Source: Apostichopus japonicus (lineage: Eukaryota > Echinodermata > Holothuroidea > Aspidochirotida > Stichopodidae). Taken from it: a stretch of DNA of 64,000 bases. Below are positions 23,301-34,937 of the stretch, piece after piece; within the stretch, counting starts at the first letter, position 1, and every line of letters starts with the position of its first letter. The stretch spans positions 19,629,265-19,693,264 of the forward strand of contig NC_092573.1 in NCBI RefSeq assembly GCF_037975245.1. The letters run 5' to 3'. Below the pieces are notes generated by a model. It had not been told where the DNA came from. It did no database searches and saw nothing but the letters and a program-made list of their open reading frames with translations. A program made the translations under genes and the position numbers.

Positions 23301-26300
23301 ATGCAATTTTTATTGAACCATATTTGACATGAATATAGCCAACGTTGACTTCCATTCTTGAATGGAAAGATAGCCTTCTTATTTATTGATAGTCTGAACT
23401 ACCTTTCAGCTTGATCTTTGCCGCATTTTTTCCCTCCTATATTTGTAGAGTTCATTATTTTTAAATGCAATATTTACAGAACTTAGATTTTGGTTTTGCA
23501 CTTATTCTAATTACCTGTGATCCAAAACACAGTGAAGTTACTGACTATGTCACAAGCTTGCTAAACTTTCGTCCAAATCCTGATTATTATTTTTTTCTAG
23601 TGTTTTTTTTTAGATATCCTACTGTATAAACACATACAACGATTAATGCAGTAAAACTTATTCCCAACTTATTGGATGAAGGTTAAAACTCTATATTCTA
23701 GAAGACAGCTAAGAAACATCTGACAGTTTAGTTGCAAATAAAAATAAAAATTTAAGTTATACCCTGTTTTCTCCCCTCCATTTACCCCTCCCACCCCCCC
23801 TCCCCCCTAACACGTCCCCATTTCGGGCCTGCTACTCTATACTGAATTAATTGTAATCCTCTTTTCCATCCCTCCAGGAAATCAACGAACTCATCCAAAG
23901 TACTGCACCTGTTGCGGAGATGAACTCTTACATGGGGTAAGAAATTAATTTCAAAAAGGGATCAGATAACGAACAAGAAAGACAATGTTACAGAAATTAT
24001 TTTTCAAAATGAATTATGAATGACATAAGAAGAGAAGTCTGCATTCCACCATGAATTGTGAGGGAGAAGTTATAAATATGTTTTGTTGTCAAACCAAAAT
24101 ATTTGACTTAAAGAATTGGTAAAGAAGAAAGTAAAGCTGACTTCCATTAACTTCCACAAAGACATGTGATGCATAGATGTAGGTAATTAATAAGGAACTG
24201 ATGAAATATAATGTTTAGTATCGCTTTGTTAAAAAGAGATCTGGCCAGCCCACGACGAATAACTTCCTTTTCAACTTAGATTTGTTTCCATAGTAACTAA
24301 GTGTCTCAGCTCTGATCACCCTACAAAAAGTCGGTCGATATACACCTTTTTTTAAGTAATTATGTTTCTTCATCATTTTCTTGCGTTTCCCAGGTATAAT
24401 TTCTTTCGCTACAAAGAGATGCACGAGGCACAGGCTGTGATCCAGAAGTTTAATGGTTTTGTTCTTAAAGGGAAAAAACTACAGGTGCAACCTGCTGAGG
24501 AGAAAGTACCTGCACATGGTAAGATTAGAACATCTGGGAACGAAACTAGAAAGAATTTAAAAAATAATCAGCTTCTAAACATTTATGGCATTGTGGTAAA
24601 AACCGCTGAGGAAAATGGATCGTGGGTGGTTCCAGTCCTTCCCAGATCACTACGGTTTTGTCTTTGGGTAAGGCACTTTATCTCCATTGCCACTCATTAT
24701 CCAGGTGAACAAGTGGGGACCTACAAAGGAACTTGTAAATATAGTTGCATGCTCTGGTTTGTGGCTGCACCCTATGGAGAACCCTTCTCCCCAACCTCAG
24801 GGGACACGTTCAAGTGGCGCACTACCGTAGTGTTTTGAGTGTGCACTCTTGGGTGTATGGGTGTAACAAGTCACCAAGTGAAGTATTGTAAAGTTATGTG
24901 AGGATGCATTGTGTTGATGAATGATGGAAAACCTTGAAACTTTAACCGTTAACTTCAACTGTAAACCTTGACAGACTCAGCCCTCACGCACAAACACAAC
25001 AAAACACTGAGTGTTTAACTACAACACTTCACCAAAATAAACACCTGATTTGCCGATAATTACACCAGTAAATGACAGCAGAATTATTGTAGCCAAACTT
25101 CAAATATGTAGACAATGCCAGCCAAGAGGACCTCTGTATGAAAGTAGGCTCAGGTCGGTTTTTAAAAATTAGTCTTGAAAAATTGTGACGCTTTAATTAG
25201 AGTTTCGTCAGAAGTAAGTCGTCTGTTTTGTACACTGAATCGAGTAAACTGTGGATATAGTTAGGTCTTGCATATCAGTGTTTGTTTCTAATGTCATTAA
25301 ACTTGCCAAATTTAAGAACTATATCTGTTTACTAAATAGTGTTGCCAAACTCTGTTATTTGGTTGAAAGGAGACTTGTCTTGTTATACTAGTGAACATTT
25401 GTTGTAATGTGTAAATAGTATGTATAGGTTTGTACAGAATTATTCAAAAAGCAAATGCAAGTGCTGGGTTTTTTTTTTTTCCCTGAATTACCTCAGATAC
25501 TGAGTTGTAAAAAAATTTCTCTTTAATGATCTGATATGTGAAGAGTAACAGAAGGTAACAATTATCGGTAGCAGTAATAGTGCACATAATGACTGGTTCT
25601 TCATTTTCAAAGTAGGCTAGGCTAAGTATCTGTATTATTACAGTGTGGTAGTTCTAGACAAAGCCTTGATAATTGAAAGGGATAATACTGTCTCTCAAGA
25701 TAGTGATCATCTGGTATGGTATAACAGGCAGTCGTTCATGGTCAAGTCATCTTGGAATTTTAAAGATTTGTAAAAGTAAGTGGGCCTGACGTTTCGATCC
25801 TATCAGGATCTTCTTCAGAGGCTGAATGATACGTGACAGTAACAGAAGGGACAAACGTACACACAGAATACAGACAGGTTAATGAGCATGGTGAACACAA
25901 AAGAGAAAGATGTAAGAGGATTAGTAGACAAGGGACAGAGAGAAGAAAGAAACCAACAGATCAGAGAGAAGATGACGAATTTTAAAGATTATGAAATTAT
26001 ACTCAAAAGTGTAATTTTTTCAATTTTCGAACAGAGAATCGGAAAAGTGACCGCAATAGCATCAACAAGCAAAGTCAACCAGGGATGCACCATTTACCAT
26101 CGTTACTCACTGCACCTCCGTTGTACCCCGGTTCTGGGTTATTGAGGGATCCTTTTGCACCATATATGGTACCACCAGCGATGGCAGGATATTCGCAAAA
26201 GCCACCGGCACAGATGCCACAACCCTCGTATGTGAACAGAACAAACTCACGAGTGAATTCACAAGTCACATCGAATGTGAGAGCACCAATGACATCAGAT

Positions 26301-27364
26301 GTGAACCCACCACCAGTCACATCAGAGACCATCTCGTCAGCTGATGAGGGTAAGATTCACTTAATATCCAAATTTACCAACAAAATCGATCTGCTGTCGA
26401 CAGAGGATTTTGTTTAATTTTTCTAACACGTAGTAAAGTTTTGTGTTTTGTCTCTCTTCTCTTTCTTACCCATGTTTTTATGGTCTCATGCCATTTTTGT
26501 TTATTAATGTAAAACTTCTAGAATTAACGAGGGTACCATCATCAACGTTAGATGGACTAACCATCAGTATTTAGTAACAGAATAGAAGTAAGATTCAGTC
26601 GTGGTTCTTTTGCATTTGTATTCCTAAGCATGTTAGCATATTTTTTCCTCTACTGAGCAATGTTTGTTCACCCTGAAGATTTGGGAGATTTGTGAGATTT
26701 CGTTTTAGAGTTACTGAAAGGTTCTCACAGAAATAATTATGAAAACAAAAAGAATGAATAAATCAAGGATATTGATTTCTCTTTCCAATGACATTTTAAT
26801 TTAGAAACTGGAATAGGACAAAGGTTATGCAAGGTTTTGTGGCTTCTGACCCCCCCATCCACCCCCCCCCGCAAAGAAATGGTAACATAGGGATTGCCAA
26901 TATTAACTGAAGACTGGATTACTTAGTTGTTATTGTGCAGGGATCGTAACCCTGAGGTTGCTGATTTCAAGACTGTCCTAGCCCAAAAGTGAGAATTTCT
27001 ATGCTCTTTTTTACAGTTAATTTACTTCTGCATTATATATGTTTTTTGGTCTTCCCTCTCTGTAGTGGAGAGTCTGCCGCCCCCACTCCTGGATGACGAG
27101 GATGAATCAGAAGATGACGACCTGAGCGTCTCCTCGGAAGATGACGGCCCTCCGCCTCTGATCGGCGATTCAGACTCTGACAGTTGGTCCGATTCGGATG
27201 AGATAGACCATGGAGAGTTTAGACCACCTCCAGGAGACGGTCTCAACGGTGGCATGACCAACGGCTATTTAAAGAAGTCCACGGAAGGCCAAACAGAACA
27301 TTATCAGCTGAAGAAAGTGTCCCCGGGTAGGGGCAGAGGTCTATTAAACTTTCAACACAGATGA
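20333..27364 (+). CDS. LOTUS (OST-HTH) + RRM-like protein with acidic tail
   Basis: Six coding exons with matched phases: 20333-20532, 21237-21519, 23878-23936, 24394-24518, 26035-26349 and 27066-27364, giving 426 residues. All junctions are GT-AG. Residues about 13-88 form a LOTUS domain (VLFSEWGVPLDEFEKDY, YGFSSLQECLQSIPDVV), the winged-helix fold of Oskar, TDRD5, TDRD7 and MARF1 that binds RNA or Vasa-type helicases. A very basic Arg/Lys-rich stretch (about 93-135) could be an NLS or RNA contact. Residues about 147-218 fit an RRM fold (LFTIVVKC, YNFFRYK, KFNGFVLKGKKLQVQ), but with a weak RNP1. Exon 5 is rich in Pro, Ser and Asn. The last exon is strongly acidic (LLDDEDESEDDDLSVSS, then an SDSDS run) and ends GRGRGLLNFQHR. 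No Tudor or NYN domain is seen. A germ-line or RNA-regulatory role is inference. The ATG at 20333 is the first in a frame that begins just before the domain. Confidence 0.85.
21880..22360. repeat. probable interspersed repeat in intron 2
   Basis: Contains AATATTAATGAGGTCGCAGGGTCAAA and a related ATATTTATGAGGAGGTGGGG block about 160 bp later, with TTCAAACTTGGTACAGTGAT between them. This style of text looks like a dispersed repeat rather than unique intron, but no ends were found. Confidence 0.3.
22555..22872 (+). repeat. minisatellite, 43-44-bp unit, ~7 copies
   Basis: Units read TTTTGAAYACCATGTATTG followed by CTCTCCAACCTAGGTTCAAAG. They start near 22562, 22611, 22654, 22697, 22741 and 22785; the last, near 22825, carries an insertion. 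The middle units are nearly identical, showing recent expansion. Lies in intron 2 of the LOTUS-RRM gene. Confidence 0.9.
24585..24860 (+). mobile_element. degenerate tRNA-type SINE in intron 4
   Basis: Carries a GTTCCAGTCC-like B-box remnant and the block TTTGGGTAAGGCACTTTAT, which recurs in tRNA-SINE bodies of marine animals. Later blocks run through GGGGACCTACAAAGG to GTAGTGTTTTGAGTGTGCACTC. The exon-4 open frame reads through into it after the splice donor, which is not evidence of coding. Ends are not clear. Confidence 0.45.
25769..25976 (-). mobile_element. 208-bp Penelope/retrozyme-type insertion with 14-bp TSD
   Basis: Perfect 14-bp direct repeats GAATTTTAAAGATT at 25755-25768 and 25977-25990 flank the segment. 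On the minus strand it ends with a hammerhead-like motif followed by GCCCACTTACTTTTACA, text typical of Penelope-like element terminal regions. No reverse transcriptase is present, so it is either a severely truncated Penelope-like copy or a small non-autonomous retrozyme. It sits in intron 4 of the LOTUS-RRM gene. Confidence 0.7.
25784..25822 (-). ncRNA. hammerhead-like ribozyme, Penelope type
   Basis: On the minus strand: stem I GCCT pairs with AGGC, core CTGAAGA plus one extra A, stem II GATCC/GGATC with a TGATA loop, GAAA, a minimal stem III (A-CG-T), then the cleavage-site C. The extra A after the CUGANGA core is atypical for textbook hammerheads, although I recall it in Penelope-type variants. 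Monomer activity would be weak with such a stem III; a dimer is more plausible. Confidence 0.55.
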
Positions 27365-28500
27365 AGAAGATAACATGCACACTTGCAAATTATTATGGTA
27401 GGTTTATGTCGTGTGGGTTACGATTGGCTGTCGCTTGATAAAAGGTGCAATAGTCTACATACAAACAGACAAACCAGGCAGGGTTTTGTTGCTCTCTGTC
27501 TGAAGAAGGTCTATACAGTTGTATCACTGCCCCTAGACCTCGGCAACTTTCCTATAAGACAGAGGTTACAACAGAAAAGGGGCAAAAAGTGTGCTATTCG
27601 TAATGGTCTGGAAGGTATAAACCGAAGTATTCTCTGTGATATGTTGTTGCAGCAGTGAGGTATTTGTTTTGAAGGGTTGAGACTGGCTTGGCTGTGACTT
27701 TCAAGACAGTTTGATGTCTTCGTGATGTACATCTCACCTTATCTACAACTGTCCTTCCCCCTGTCAATGGATGCTGACACAGAACAGATTGCCGAGATTG
27801 TAAAGCTATAAGGTAACTGTTTGTGATTTAGTCACCATTTGTTGTAGATCTCTTTCAATCTTGGCGTCACATGACTGATCAGCTGAGGTTGCAGTTTTTG
27901 TTACTTGTAAGTTTGTATCGTTAGAAATCATGCCAACTCCAAATCAAAGTGAGGATTTTAGGAATTGAGTAGAAAAAGTAATTTTTCTCTGTAAAAAACA
28001 TCATGAATACTTCATACCAAGCATAAATTTTGTCGATAACCGTTAATGGCAACTGTTCTACTTAAAAAGTGCTAACAATTTATATCTGAGGAATCATTTT
28101 GGTCTTTCAAAGTTGAAAACAGTTCAAACAGTTTTTTTGAGTTGAAAAACAGTTAAAAATTAAATATTTTTGGAGACCTATTTAGAACTTAAAATCTTAT
28201 TTATATTGTAATTATTAGCTAGACTACCTAAGTTTTCATTTCAAACTAATTTCAAACTAATTGTTGAAAATATCCTTTATTGAATTATCTAGTTTGTTTG
28301 TTTTACTTGCCAGTAAACCTAAATATCCCAAAAAAGTGTGGCTGAGGCACAAAAGTTTAAAAATTTAGTTGTAAACTCATTAACTACTCATTTCATTAAA
28401 GGATATTTGTTGAAAGCAAGAATGTAATTATGGTATCTTATTTTGAGAACAGCTTGGTAACATTTGATAAAATTGCAGATCAAACACACACACACACACA
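27365..28500. other. 3' flank of the LOTUS-RRM gene, nothing further recognised
   Basis: Presumed 3' UTR and spacer. The plus-strand open frame at 27383-27658 shows no known domain. No clean AATAAA lies close to the stop codon. Confidence 0.4.
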
Positions 28501-28521
28501 TACATGTTTGTATTACATTCA

Positions 28522-28670
28522 GACCGAGGACCCCATTGTATTTTCCATTGTTCAAATCCACGTACGCTAACCTTAACAATACCCCATACAATAGAATTCT
28601 TCCGAGGACGTGGTGATTCTTTAGAGATCACAACCAAGGACCTGGAATTCTTTTGTTCAAGTCCTCGGTC
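28522..28670. mobile_element. candidate ~150-bp MITE
   Basis: Terminal inverted repeat GACCGAGGAC (28522-28531 and its complement at 28661-28670), with further CCGAGGAC/CCAAGGACC words inside. No convincing target duplication, so the call rests on the inverted termini alone. Confidence 0.4.
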
Positions 28671-29436
28671 AGATAGCAAAACAAACGCACAACAACAAAC
28701 AAGTGTTAATTGCAAGACATTGTTTCAGTCCTCCTGTGGTCTGTCTGTAAGAGCATATTTTACAAGACTTTAAATGTTTGTAAGAGTTACAGATTATTTT
28801 ACAAGAGCAATTGTCAATGTTGTAACATGCAGCTGGTAGTTTAAGAAAAGAGAAAAATTCCGACATGATCACTTTGATCAGGAAGTTTGCTTTTAAAGAT
28901 ATGGAAGAATGATTCTTGCTTGTGTTTAACTGGAATACCAGAATGAGTCAGCCTATAAAATCAAGGTCCCTCCCCCCCCCATAAGTTTATCTTAACCTTT
29001 GATCCTCTGTCGATTTCTATTATGTTTTTGACATTTTGTAGAGTTTTTTCCACTGTGATGTAATGTGATGTTGATTTATGAGGGAAACGTGTGCCATGGA
29101 GCAATACATAGATGATTTAGCCTTTGGTTTCTTTCAAATTCAGGGTGATCACTTGGAGGTCTGCCAGTGACACTGTGAGGTCACACAGTGACAGAGTCAC
29201 ATATGATATGTTCTACTGGGATCATTAAAGTCATTCAGCCAGCACTGTAAGTTATGTGGAAAACCTTTAAAATGGAACGACATGGTAGGAATGCAGTAGA
29301 AATATCTATCAAGGAGGTCTAATACAGTGTCTTCAATATGCTTCATTTTATGATTTTTGATATTATGTCATTTATGTGTGAGCGTCAACTCACTAAAGTT
29401 TATTTTGCTTACAAAATTCACCAACCAATATCTTGC

Positions 29437-29712
29437 ACTGCAGACATGGCTGTACCTTAGATGTGCGGACATGTCCATAGGTAAGATGTAGGGACATGGC
29501 TGTACATAAGATGTGGGGTCATGGCTGTAAGTAAGATGTGCGGACATGGCCATGTAATATGTGCGGACATGGTTGTACATAAGATGTGCGGTGATGGCTA
29601 TATGTAAGGTGTGCGAACATGACCATATGTAATATGTGCAGACATGGTTGTACATAAGATGTGCGGACATTGTCGTACACAAGATGTGGGTCATGGCTGC
29701 ACATGAGATGTA
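29437..29712 (+). repeat. minisatellite, ~30-bp unit, ~9 copies
   Basis: Units combine ACATGGCTGTAC(A)TAAGATGTG with CGG and variants. The minus-strand open frames here (29368-29694 and 29519-29704) read the repeat as HTSYVQPCPHIL-like periods and are not genes. Confidence 0.88.
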
Positions 29713-32035
29713 TTGGCTAGTATGTGGTAAACCCAGTTAATGGCTTGTGCTGGACTGTAGTATTGGTAATCTTCATTGATGTGAGCTCAGTCAGGTCATT
29801 GGTGAGCCGTTTTGATGTGTCATAACTTGAACATAATTTTTGATAGAGAATATGTGAATGTACAGGCAAATACATTTTTCATGCAGGTGGGAAACTTTAT
29901 ATAGACTTGTAGTATAAACATGATCTATTATTAGCATGTTTGTATGTGGAAGAATTGTGTGCATTAAAACTAGGCTATTGGCCTTTGACAAAAATTGTTA
30001 TTGTTGAAAGTTTAATTCATGTGACTTTCTAAATAGCTGCATTTCCCTGGTAAGTCATCCTCAATGATTTGTTGTACCATAAGCAGGTGAAAGATCATGT
30101 GTAAAAACTATAATAAAAAAATACATGGCACTGCTCTAGGACTTACAGTGTAGTCAACTATTTACAGTCTCTTCAAAACTGATTGATGACAAAATTTGAA
30201 AGGGTATTTTAAGTTGATAACAGCTAAACAACCGATAGCTTTGCAGATAGCTAGATAACATATAGCTAGATAACAGGTAGCTAGATAGCTTGCCATATGT
30301 GCCTTATTAAAAATGTCTGCTAAGTGCAACTCATGTTACCATATACACTAGCACTAAGTACGTTGCTCGTTTTGTCGCATTAATGTCAGAGCAAATGTTC
30401 CATATTTTGCAGAAAGTTTCTTTCAATCAATTTTGCAACATCAACATAAAAAGTGTGAATGGAAGCATTCAAAGCTGTCACATTAAATGTGCTAAATTTG
30501 GATTTAAGAATTGGGGCTGAAATTATTATTTTTATCATGATGATGATGATGTTGCAGTCCAGTTTATCTTTGGAGGGAACATGATTTCCCCAATAGTGCT
30601 CACTAGAATATCTGGAATCTGGAAATAACAAAACCTAGATTATCCGGACAAGTCTTTGTCACCAGAAGAGCCGAACTTTACAAGCTAATACAGTATTTTG
30701 TTTAATTGCTACTTTTATACTCGAAACGTCAATCATACAGTGTACTTAATTATGAAAATTCGTTTTACTGTCAAAAGTTCTTCTTCAGTATTTTAGTTCC
30801 TTTTCTACGTGATTTGTATTATGTTCTGCTGAGAAAGTCAAAATTTGTAACACCCAACTTTGCTCAGTGCAAGAGGCTTTTTCTATCATAATGAATGTTC
30901 ATAGTGTCTGGATAATCCATTGCCCTGTTAACAGATTGCCAGATAATCCAAATTTGAGTTTTAATTTGCTTGAGTTAATCTGGTGGGAAGTTGATTGATT
31001 TGGGGTAGAGGTTAATCTGCCCCCCCCCCTTCCATAAACAGCTGATTTACGTGAAGGAGAGATTGTTTGTTTCAATTTTTACATGTTTATAAGCAAAAGT
31101 TTTATTTTATCATTCTAATCTATTGCTAAATTTGCTACATTTGGCACGGAATATGCATTGCAAGTTTTCACAAGCTATCAACATTGTGATGTAAAGAACA
31201 GAGACAGTTTTTTTTTATAATTTTGTCCAAAATCAACAAAGCTTTTATCGCTGTGAATTTTTTTTATTTTTCTTTATTTTTACCTTTTGATGACCTCGAA
31301 CCTTTAAATGAGAATTTTAGACTGTGAATTATGATAAATAAAAGAGTAATTTGTGCCACGATTGAGTTCACAATGGGGCAAGTTTAAGCTCAAGCTATTG
31401 TGTGTTTCCACCCACTAAAGTGAACACTCTGCAAGCCATTTGAGTTATCTCCATTCGTCTCCTTAACATCATAAAATAACATTTTAAGGATTTAAGAGAC
31501 ACATTCTGTTGTGTAGGGTGACCTTTCACAAAGAACCCCTCTTTACCTCCATTCGTACCTGCTAGGTCGAATTTCGATAATGCCCTCCAGCAAAGAAATA
31601 AGACCAAAAGTAAAAGAAAAATTCACCGGTGCATGGGTGTGAGAAGGGCTTAGTCGGCGGACGATAGGATGTGTATAGACGTTTTGTCGATAAAATTGCA
31701 TAGAAGAAATAAGTGTATGTTGTTGTATGTGTGAGACGCGGTGAAGAAGCAGTTACTAGGTTTTTAGCTCTCATGCTTCGACTATAAGCCTACACAGTGT
31801 CAGTGTGTTAATTTTAAAGTTACCTCAGCCAAGTAGATTTAAAATTTAGGGAGACCAAAAAAAAAAAACGCGCCAGGAATCGTGCCGTAGTAACCGAAAT
31901 TAATATTGAAATTTACGATCACCAATCCAGCAGTCAATCGATGGAAATATTACCATGCATGACATGTTAATACTTCCATGTTCAATCGAATCCCTCATAA
32001 AACTGTCGGGTAATATGGTATATATACTCTATAAT
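29713..32035. other. intergenic spacer
   Basis: AT-rich, no exon recognised. A TAGATAACATATAGCTAGATAACAGGTAGC duplication lies near 30245-30290, a run of C at about 31020, and an A-run near 31855. Several short open frames lack motifs. Confidence 0.4.
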
Positions 32036-32043
32036 ATCTCAAT

Positions 32044-32524
32044 TAGGGGCGTATCCAGGGGGGGGGGCGCAACAGGCGCGCGCCCCCTATTGGCCGTCAC
32101 CAAAAAAAAAGTTTAGCAAAAAAAAAAAAAATTGATGACGACCTTTATGTGAGATGTCGGTGATCGCTCACCCCCCCCCCCCCCTCCCGTATGCTTTATT
32201 TTTTGTTTGCCAAAAAAAAGGTTCTGGCGAAGTTCGGCGGCATAATAGTTTTAGAAACATAGATGGTAATTGTGTTTGTATTATCACTATAAACACTAAG
32301 TGACATGCCAGCCATACTAAATTGTGCATTTTGTGTCCATTTTTACTGGAAATGTTGCTTATTATTAAGGTCGAAAAATGGATCACATATGGCACCATTT
32401 TGCATTTCAGCCCTTCTTCGAAAGCAAAAATTGTCCACCCCTCCCCTTAGACCCATCCCCAGGACGGCGATCAGTCATGCCTGACGCCCCCCCCCCCCCA
32501 GTGGAAAATCCTGGATACGCCCCA
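32044..32524. mobile_element. hAT-type MITE, 481 bp
   Basis: Termini are TAGGGGCGTATCCAGG and, in reverse complement, TGGGGCGTATCCAGG, an almost perfect inverted repeat matching common hAT termini. Flanks ATCTCAAT (32036-32043) and GTCTCAAT (32525-32532) agree at 7 of 8 bases, as expected for a hAT target duplication. The interior has long G and C runs next to both termini and no transposase. Confidence 0.85.
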
Positions 32525-32532
32525 GTCTCAAT

Positions 32533-34560
32533 GATCAAACTACGGTTGTTAGGACCCCGTAATTAACAAATTTTAAAAATGGCTATTTTGGGTATAAACG
32601 TCGGGACAGATGGTGGTGTTGACTTCTTACCATGCCCAGCTACGAAAGTTGACTTTCAGTTGCAGTGCGCGCATTTAAACGCGCCAGCATGAGCATGCGC
32701 GCTGCGTTTTTTGCACTACTTTGATGGAAGTTGTTTCGTCATCAGTTCTTTTAATACTCTTGGCCTTACTCGTTGTAATTTGACAGGGTGTCCCTTTTTG
32801 GGAAGATAGATCAGATCAATGATTTAATTCAAGTTTGGTTTAAATTTTAAAAGCAAAAAAAAAAAAAACAGTTTTGTTTTTGAATTTTCGATTTTCTATC
32901 AGTGTTTGTTAAAGTTTATGCCTCCAGCTTGCATATTACATCATGAAAAAATTATGTGTATCAGCATTTCATATTCGGAAAAAAAGAGCAATATTTGCTG
33001 AAGTTTGTGAATGGTTCATTTGAAAGGAAGAAATAATAAAAGAACAAAGAGGAATTAAAATGTGTTCATGTTTTCCTTTCTTTTAATTGCAATATTTCCT
33101 TTTCTAAAATCAATGTATAAATTGAATCGATCTATTTCGTGACTAAACTGGTAGAGTCATGTTCCCACTTGCCACAACCATATTCATTAAATTATTTCAA
33201 TGTTGCATATGTTCAATTATATATTTTCAGTCACTAAGCCTGGGCGAAAGAGCGGGGTGGAGGGGATACGTAGCACGCCCCCCCCCCAACCCCCAGTTTT
33301 GTAATAGGAAATGCTCTGTATAAATTATGAATGCTCTTTTTTTTTAATGAAAAGTTCCATGTTCTTATATTTGAAGTCAGCACGTTTTTTGGTAATTTCA
33401 AGAATTTAGAAAGATGTAATAAACAACTTCCCTTTTGTTGGTTAAAAAATAGTGAAAAAAAAGTAAACATTGTCGTTTGATTGACAAGAACAAATAAACA
33501 ATGAAATACTAGAATTTAAGGTGAAGAATGAACCAAACATCCATTTTGCCGGGTGTTTTGATGTGAATCAGTGGTTTTCCGAAAATGAAGCTGACATCTT
33601 CCACCCCTATATTGAACCATTGTCTCTGCCATCGCTACCCTTTAAGTTTCGACCAAACAGAAGCAACTCTACATGATAATTATAGCCTTAAGAACAATGC
33701 TTAAACCGCCCGATTTTTGTATGCAAAAGCAGACAGACCTGTTCACATCCGGTCGGAATGTTTGTGAGACTCACATGTGACCTGAAAGTTTGTACGACCG
33801 TGTACTCTACGTGTTGATGCGCTATGAAAGTGTGAATAGTTACAGATTATTCTCGAAGATGTAGACGTCTGTTGTAACAGTTATGTAACAAACTCAATAT
33901 TTGCGAGGAAAAAGAATGCGTTTTAAACACAACCGTTGCATTTTATTTCTAGCAGTTTGTGAAGTGAAATATTGACAATTTCAGACCAAACTGAATGAGA
34001 CTATATAAGTTGAAGTGAAGTCACATATAAAGAATGAAACTTCTTAATGTAAGCACCCGTGTTTTCCTGTTGCTAGGCAACATTGTAGTCCTACGTATTG
34101 ACATAACTTACGGAATCTGGGAGCATGGTGTCATTTCTGCCAGCAGTTTATAAACACAATCGCATTAAACTAGTTTGTTCGCTCACGCTTGGATCTGAAT
34201 GTGAGTATTAACCGATCAATGGAACGCGAAGTGAGAAAATTTATAAGACAAAGAAAAACAACTTTTGCAAGCCTGTTGTTATTCACGGTGAGTCAAGTGT
34301 ACGTGGCAATACCATTTACATATGAATTGCTACGATATATTGTAATGCAAAAAACATTGAAGATCACGATGAAAACATGTGATCACGTGACAGGTTAATG
34401 TTCTGATACGGAGCGAATGCAAGTTGTGACGATAGAAACTTGTAAACTTATATGTGGTGACGACAGGCCCGTGGTCGTAAACAAGAAATGTGCCTCCACC
34501 ACTGGCCAAAATTGCCAATATTGTTGTAGTCTCCTATCTTTCATAGCTAACGCTGTTTCA
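32533..34560. other. intergenic spacer with GC-box-like island and repeat fragments
   Basis: A short CpG-rich stretch near 32660-32705 carries GTGCGCGCATTTAAACGCGCC and GAGCATGCGCGCTGCG, which resemble NRF1-type sites; no gene start is evident beside it. Near 33240-33300 a GGGGATACGTAGCACGCCCC block with a C run looks like a MITE end. No exons recognised. Confidence 0.4.
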
Positions 34561-34569
34561 CAGCTATAC

Positions 34570-34770
34570 TGAGGTACAACCCCCCCCCCCCCCCCACAAT
34601 TAAGGGAAAAATAAGTTTTAATTGTAGAAATGGAAAAAGGTGCCATTTCTAAACGTAAGAAAAAGGGCACTTTTGAGGTTTCTCAAAAACCTGAGGATGG
34701 ACACGTGTCCATTGTGCCCTGCACCAACCACCCTCCCCAGGCTGCGCCGCCCCTGGATATATTTCAATGG
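34570..34770. repeat. MITE-like fragment with 17-C run
   Basis: A run of about 17 C at 34578 is followed by a GTGCCATTTCTAAACG block and ends in CTGCGCCGCCCCTGGATAT, which resembles the inward-facing terminus of the hAT MITEs elsewhere in the window. A matching left end was not found. Confidence 0.4.
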
Positions 34771-34937
34771 TTCCTGCAAGTTATTCCTTTAGTTCCCTCT
34801 CTCCGCCTCCCATCCTCTGTTTGCTTTATCGTGATCCTGTATCGCGTCAATGCTTCGCGCACTATACAGGTCTATATGGAGCCTTGTTTTTTTGTTTTTT
34901 TTTTGGTGTGTTTTTCGTTAATAAAAGGAAAGCCTAC

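Noticed and set aside
24362-24838. 158-codon continuous frame as a single exon
   Set aside because: Only 24394-24518 aligns with the RRM fold and ends at a good GTAAG donor in phase with the next exon; the rest runs into a SINE.
29368-29704. 108-codon minus-strand frame with HTSYVQPC-type periods
   Set aside because: Translation of the 30-bp minisatellite.
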